DNA from: Tritonibacter multivorans
GTDB lineage: Bacteria > Pseudomonadota > Alphaproteobacteria > Rhodobacterales > Rhodobacteraceae
NCBI RefSeq assembly: GCF_001458415.1
Contig: NZ_CYSD01000042.1
Coordinates: forward strand, 124,001-188,000
Reading direction: 5' to 3'
Length of the DNA: 64,000 nucleotides
Below the pieces are notes generated by a model. The model made no database searches and was not told the DNA's origin. It worked only from the letters and a program-made list of their open reading frames with translations. The position numbers and the translations under genes are program-made. Every line of letters starts with the position of its first letter. The first letter of the stretch is position 1. This document shows positions 60,275-64,000 of the stretch, piece by piece.

Positions 60275-61332
60275 GTCCAGTCCTTCCGGCGTGTGCCGAC
60301 AGCCTCGCTCACGTTTTCAAAGCCATCGTTTTTCAGCAATGTGTCCAGCCCGCGCGCGATGTCACCTGCGAGCGACAGCCCGCCGTAAACCAGCGCGGTG
60401 TAGAACTGCACCGCCGAGGCCCCGGCGCAGATCTTGGCATAGGCCTGTTCGGCCGTGGAAATGCCGCCTACGCCGATAAGGGGCACCTGTCCTTCCAGCC
60501 GCTTGGACAGTTGGGCCAGAATGCGGGTGGATTTTTCAAACAGCGGCGCGCCAGACAGGCCGCCAGCCTCGCCTTTGTGCGCGCTTGCCAGGCCGGCACG
60601 GTCGAGCGTTGTGTTGGTGGCGATCACCGCGTCAATGCCGCTTTCCACGGCGACCTCGGCCACATCTGCAAGACCAGCTTCGTCCAGATCGGGAGCGATC
60701 TTTAGGAAGATCGGCACGCGTTTGTTCAGACCATTTCGGGTCTCGACCACGCCGGCCAGCAGCGCCGACAGCGCCGCCTTTCCCTGCAGGTCGCGCAGTT
60801 TTTCGGTGTTGGGCGAGGACACGTTGACGGTGGCAAAATCCAGATGCGCGCCGCAGTGTTCCAGCACGCGGGCAAAATCCTGGGCACGGTCTTGGCTGTC
60901 TTTGTTGGCACCAAGGTTCAGGCCAATCACGGCGTCGCGGGGGCGGTCCGCAAGACGGGCGCCAATCGCTTCCATACCTTCATTGTTGAAGCCAAAGCGG
61001 TTGATCGCGGCGCGGTCCTCGGTCAGGCGAAACAGGCGCGGTTTTGGATTGCCGGGCTGCGGACGCGGCGTGGCGGCGCCGACCTCAATAAAGCCAAAGC
61101 CCGCCTGCGAGAGCGGCTTGAGTGCTTCGGCGTTCTTGTCAAACCCTGCGGCCAGACCCACCGGGTTCGGCAGATCAATACCCGCAATCTGCGTGCGCAG
61201 CCGTGCCGAGGTCACAGGACCGGGGCAGGGGGTGAGACCGGCCCGCAGCGCTTTGATCGAGAGCCCATGGGCAACCTCGGGATCAAAACGGTGAAGGGTG
61301 GCGAGGGCGAGTTTCTCGGTCAGGTTCATCAT
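60271..61332 (-). CDS. pyrD: dihydroorotate dehydrogenase (quinone), class 2
   Basis: The 353-residue FMN enzyme oxidises dihydroorotate with quinone as acceptor at the inner membrane, for de novo pyrimidine synthesis. The N-terminal helix pair ([15 protein letters not shown]) is the class 2 membrane-contact tunnel. [18 protein letters not shown] and G-V-G-G-I-S-T follow. ATG 61332 and 61329 are both possible. It sits in a DUF952-pyrD-arsC run. Confidence 0.95.
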   Translation of the reverse strand: MMNLTEKLALATLHRFDPEVAHGLSIKALRAGLTPCPGPVTSARLRTQIAGIDLPNPVGLAAGFDKNAEALKPLSQAGFGFIEVGAATPRPQPGNPKPRLFRLTEDRAAINRFGFNNEGMEAIGARLADRPRDAVIGLNLGANKDSQDRAQDFARVLEHCGAHLDFATVNVSSPNTEKLRDLQGKAALSALLAGVVETRNGLNKRVPIFLKIAPDLDEAGLADVAEVAVESGIDAVIATNTTLDRAGLASAHKGEAGGLSGAPLFEKSTRILAQLSKRLEGQVPLIGVGGISTAEQAYAKICAGASAVQFYTALVYGGLSLAGDIARGLDTLLKNDGFENVSEAVGTRRKDWT

Positions 61333-61352
61333 CGTTTGATCCCTAAATCTCG

Positions 61353-61691
61353 TCAGGCCATATCGGCCGGGAATTGGTGCTGGCCGTTGACCAGTGGCAG
61401 CGGCGCAACCCAGAGCACCTCGTCCCGCGTCATCGCCCGGTACAGATGCGGGAACTCTGCGCCGCCACGGGACACTTCCCACTTTAGCGCGTCACCCATG
61501 GCGTCCGCCTCAAAGGCCAAGAGCCACAGCCCTTCGGCACCGGCGAAATGTTTCGCGGCGGTTTCAGCAGCTTGGGTTGCGGTAGAAAAATGAATGAAGC
61601 CGTCCGACAGGTCGATCGGAGCGCCCAGCGTTTCGCCTTTGGCGTCGAAATCGCGCCATTCGGGGTCACGGAAAATCTTGTAGATCAGCAT
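61353..61691 (-). CDS. DUF952 family protein
   Basis: The 112-residue protein begins I-Y-K-I-F-R-D and has [13 protein letters not shown], the DUF952 signature, with a conserved histidine, serine and threonine resembling ADP-ribose-type folds. Function is unknown. It is 20 bases before pyrD and likely co-transcribed. Confidence 0.9.
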   Translation of the reverse strand: MLIYKIFRDPEWRDFDAKGETLGAPIDLSDGFIHFSTATQAAETAAKHFAGAEGLWLLAFEADAMGDALKWEVSRGGAEFPHLYRAMTRDEVLWVAPLPLVNGQHQFPADMA

Positions 61692-61853
61692 GGGCTTTCT
61701 CATGCCGCGCGTTCGATGCATTATCAAGCATCAAATGCGCTTAAAGTGACGTTGAGACATATGGCTGTTACGCAAATCGTCTTTGACTGCACGCGAGAAG
61801 CTCATAAGAATGGCGCGAATAATCAATCAAAAAAACATGGTGAGGATTTAATC

Positions 61854-63434
61854 ATGATGACACGTTTCCTGAGTTCGGTTGCAGCTCTGGGTCTGACCGC
61901 AGGGTTTGCGGCGGCCGATTACAAGCTGACCATTCTGCACACCAACGACATCCACAGCCGGATCGAGTCGATCAACAAATACGATTCCACCTGTAACGCC
62001 GAGAGCGAAGCCGAAGGCAAATGCTTTGGCGGTGTGGCGCGTATCAAATCCGCAGTGGACGCCAAGCGCGCGGAACTGGCTGGCCAGAACGTTTTGGTTC
62101 TGGACGCCGGTGACCCGTTCCAGGGCTCGTTGTTCTACACCACCTACAAAGGTGCGGCCGAGGCCGAATTCATGGAAGCCATCGGCTATGACGCCATGGC
62201 GGTCGGCAACCACGAATTTGACGATGGCCCCGAAGGTTTGGCCAAATTCATCGATGCCGTGTCCTTCCCGGTTATCTCTGGCAACCTTGACCTGTCATCC
62301 GAGGACAGCCTGAAAGGCAAAGTGGGCAACCATGTCGTGCTGGAAGTGGGTGGCGAAAAGATCGGCATCATCTCGGTTCTGGCGACCGACACCGTGGATA
62401 CTTCTTCCCCCGGCGACAATGTTGTCTTCCAGGACGAGATCGAAAGCCTGAAAGCAGACGTTGCCACGCTGGAAGCCGAAGGCGTGAACAAGATCATCGC
62501 GCTGACCCACGTAGGCCTGCCCAAAGATCTGGACATTGCGGCAGCGGTTCCGGGCATTGACGTTGTGGTCGGTGGCCACTCCCACACCCTGCTGTCCAAC
62601 ACCAACGAGCGCGCAAAAGGCCCCTATCCGACCATGGTGGGCGACACGGCGGTTGTCACCGCTTACGCCTATTCCAAATATCTGGGTGAGCTGGACGTGA
62701 CCTTTGATGACGCGGGCGTTGTCTCTGCTGCGGAAGGCGAGCCGATGCTGCTGGATGCCTCTGTCACGCCGGATGCGGGCATGCTGGCACGCGTTGCTGA
62801 AATGGGCGCCCCGATCGAGGAAATGAAAAAGCGCGTTGTCGCGGAATCCTCGGATGTGATCGTCGGTGACCGCAATGTTTGCCGCGCCGAGGAATGTTCG
62901 ATCGGCAACCTCGTTGCGGACGCAATGCTGGACCGTGTGAAAGATCAGGGCATTTCCATCGCGATCCAGAACGGTGGTGGCCTGCGCGCGTCGATTGATG
63001 CGGGCGAAGTGACCATGGGCGAAGTGCTGACCGTGCTGCCGTTCCAGAACACGCTGTCGACCTTCTTTGTGTCCGGCCAGACCGTGATCGACGCGCTGGA
63101 AAGCGGTGTGTCCCAAGTGGAAGAGGGCAAAGGCCGTTTCCCGCAGGTGGCGGGTCTGAAGTACACCTTCGACATCGCGGTTGCGCCGAACGAAGGCCGT
63201 GTGTCTGACGTGCTGGTCATGGACGGCGACGCTTGGGTCGCGATCGACCCGGCGAAAACCTACGGTCTGGTTTCCAACAACTACGTCCGTGGCGGCGGTG
63301 ACGGGTACAAAATGTTCCGCGACGCAGAAAACGCCTATGACTTTGGTCCCGATCTGGCGGATGTGACGGCCGAGTATATGGCGAAAAACGCGCCTTACAC
63401 GCCCTACACCGATGGTCGTATCACCAAGAAATAA
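61854..63434 (+). CDS. periplasmic 5'-nucleotidase/metallophosphatase (UshA-like)
   Basis: The 526-residue protein has a signal peptide (cleavage near F-A-A-A-D, residue 20). The metallophosphatase domain has L-H-T-N-D-I-H-S-R, D-A-G-D-P-F-Q-G-S, G-N-H-E-F-D and G-G-H-S-H-T. The C-terminal nucleotidase domain has N-G-G-G-L-R-A and V-S-N-N-Y-V-R-G-G-G-D-G-Y for base stacking. It hydrolyses extracellular nucleotides, complementing the salvage genes in the window. GAGGA lies seven bases before ATG 61854. Confidence 0.93.
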   Translation: MMTRFLSSVAALGLTAGFAAADYKLTILHTNDIHSRIESINKYDSTCNAESEAEGKCFGGVARIKSAVDAKRAELAGQNVLVLDAGDPFQGSLFYTTYKGAAEAEFMEAIGYDAMAVGNHEFDDGPEGLAKFIDAVSFPVISGNLDLSSEDSLKGKVGNHVVLEVGGEKIGIISVLATDTVDTSSPGDNVVFQDEIESLKADVATLEAEGVNKIIALTHVGLPKDLDIAAAVPGIDVVVGGHSHTLLSNTNERAKGPYPTMVGDTAVVTAYAYSKYLGELDVTFDDAGVVSAAEGEPMLLDASVTPDAGMLARVAEMGAPIEEMKKRVVAESSDVIVGDRNVCRAEECSIGNLVADAMLDRVKDQGISIAIQNGGGLRASIDAGEVTMGEVLTVLPFQNTLSTFFVSGQTVIDALESGVSQVEEGKGRFPQVAGLKYTFDIAVAPNEGRVSDVLVMDGDAWVAIDPAKTYGLVSNNYVRGGGDGYKMFRDAENAYDFGPDLADVTAEYMAKNAPYTPYTDGRITKK

Positions 63435-63456
63435 TCAGCGTCTAAGGACCTGATGA

Positions 63457-63492
63457 GCCGCCGTGCCCGTAGGGGCGCGGCGGTTTTCTTTT
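63457..63492 (+). terminator. terminator of the 5'-nucleotidase gene
   Basis: GCCGCCGTGCCC (63457-63468) pairs with GGGCGCGGCGG (63473-63483) with one mismatch, followed by TTTTCTTTTG. Confidence 0.85.
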
Positions 63493-63529
63493 GCTTTTCT
63501 TCGTTGCCTGCGCATGGCAAATTGGCGTT

Positions 63530-63832
63530 ATGGATCACCCGCTGATTGACCTTATCAACGCGCGTATTGCGGCGGCCGAAAAGGACGGCGCCTTCGACAA
63601 CCTCGAAGGGGCGGGGAAGCCTTTGCCGAAATGCGACGATCCCGAAAACGCGGTGATGACGCGCATCCTGAAAGACAATGGCGCGGTGCCCGAAGTGGTG
63701 AGCCTGTCGCGTCAGCTGGCGGATCTGCGTGCAGAGCTGCGCGACACCGGCGACCGCACCAAGCGGCGCGACATTATCAAAGACATGTCGATGATCGAAG
63801 CCCGGATCGAAATTGCCCGCAAACGGGGTTAA
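63530..63832 (+). CDS. DUF1992 (DnaJ-C28-like conserved region) protein
   Basis: The 100-residue helical protein has I-A-A-A-E-K-D-G-A-F-D-N-L-E-G-A-G-K-P-L, the DUF1992 signature, then N-A-V-M-T-R-I-L-K-D-N-G and a charged helix. Function is not established. ATG 63530 is chosen; an upstream TTG would add 13 hydrophobic residues and no good ribosome-binding site is seen for either. Its stop overlaps the stop of the convergent gene. Confidence 0.85.
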   Translation: MDHPLIDLINARIAAAEKDGAFDNLEGAGKPLPKCDDPENAVMTRILKDNGAVPEVVSLSRQLADLRAELRDTGDRTKRRDIIKDMSMIEARIEIARKRG

Positions 63833-64000
63833 CCCCAGCGTTCGGTTGCTGCGCGAATACGGCGGCCAAAAATACGTGCGGTTTCAAGGTCCTGTGACAT
63901 GACCTTCCCATCGTCCTGACCGCTGTCACGGGCCATCAGACCCAGCCACGACCCATCTGTATTGAGCCCCGCACGTTCGGGAAACACCGGTGCGCCAATG
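63829..64000 (-). CDS. probable flavodoxin-like/NAD(P)H-dependent oxidoreductase, C-terminal part
   Basis: An open minus-strand frame enters from the right edge and ends with TAA at 63829-63831. It encodes 57 residues containing F-P-E-R-A-G-L-N-T-D-G-S-W-L-G-L-M-A-R and E-T-A-R-I-F-G-R-R-I-R. N-T-D-G-S-W-x-G-L resembles the end of flavodoxin-fold reductases. The N-terminal FMN-binding part lies outside the window, so the call is tentative. Confidence 0.6.
   Translation of the reverse strand, partial: IGAPVFPERAGLNTDGSWLGLMARDSGQDDGKVMSQDLETARIFGRRIRAATERWG

Noticed and set aside
61765-61787. Possible Pho box before the 5'-nucleotidase gene
   Set aside because: CTGTTAC resembles one half of a Pho box, but the second half at the required 11-base step does not match.
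1-64000. CRISPR array, prophage, insertion sequence or integrative element
   Set aside because: No regularly spaced repeats, transposase, integrase or phage structural genes are seen. The single tRNA gene has no flanking direct repeat or integrase.

Overview
The window looks like chromosomal DNA of a Rhodobacterales bacterium of the Roseobacter group. The evidence is a GC content of roughly 60 %, dense co-oriented gene blocks with ATGA-type overlaps, and gene types typical of that group: a Hint-domain protein, a PrpE-type propionyl-CoA ligase, a maeB malic enzyme, tandem MerR regulators next to fatty-acid oxidation genes, and a cdd-deoA-deoB-upp salvage block. I cannot fix the genus. I see no prophage, insertion sequence, integrase or CRISPR array.

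Layout. 1-1.8 kb: the end of a trypsin-like protease, convergent with a lone DegT-type aminotransferase. 2-10.2 kb, all minus strand: a polar amino-acid ABC importer (ATPase, binding protein, two permeases) upstream of a gamma-glutamylation amine-catabolism set (two glutamine-synthetase-like ligases, a glutamine amidotransferase and an FAD oxidase). 10.4-12.4 kb: a DUF1330 gene, two TerB-like genes and a PhnD-like domain protein without an export signal. 12.7-15.8 kb: valS with an AT-rich in-frame patch. 16-22.4 kb: a GNAT enzyme, an Lrp regulator divergent from ornithine decarboxylase, and a molybdenum hydroxylase large subunit coupled to a DUF2235 hydrolase. 22.5-28.3 kb: metF/metR, an unrecognised conserved gene behind a large inverted repeat, an inositol-monophosphatase-type enzyme, a rhomboid protease, a TPR protein and tRNA-Leu(UAA).

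28.3-31.5 kb holds an esterase, a small membrane protein and a TetR-PspA-YiaA/B stress module whose promoters carry four copies of one palindrome. 31.5-41 kb is central metabolism: glyA, nadK, an amidase, prpE (behind TTTGCAAA-type boxes), a YceI protein and maeB. 41.1-44.7 kb is the pyrimidine salvage block. 44.9-49 kb has a SPOR protein, a degenerate M48-like membrane protein, a sulfotransferase and a Hint-like protein without its nucleophile. 49.6-57.2 kb, minus strand, is a beta-oxidation cluster (fadB-like, thiolase, GST, small RHH-like protein, acyl-CoA dehydrogenase, two MerR regulators). 57.4-64 kb has tandem hotdog thioesterases, a MATE transporter, DUF952-pyrD-arsC, a periplasmic 5'-nucleotidase, a DUF1992 protein and the end of a probable flavodoxin-like gene.

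How they fit together. Ornithine decarboxylase makes putrescine and the 2-6.7 kb cluster can degrade it, so the left half has a polyamine theme. The right half handles acyl-CoA and C3/C4 carbon (beta-oxidation, propionyl-CoA, malic enzyme) plus nucleotide salvage and pyrimidine synthesis. The most notable non-coding signals are the four TetR-type boxes at the psp module, the boxes upstream of prpE, and three copies of a hairpin plus GGGATATTT-N4-AAAGATGAA element, two of them as an inverted pair.
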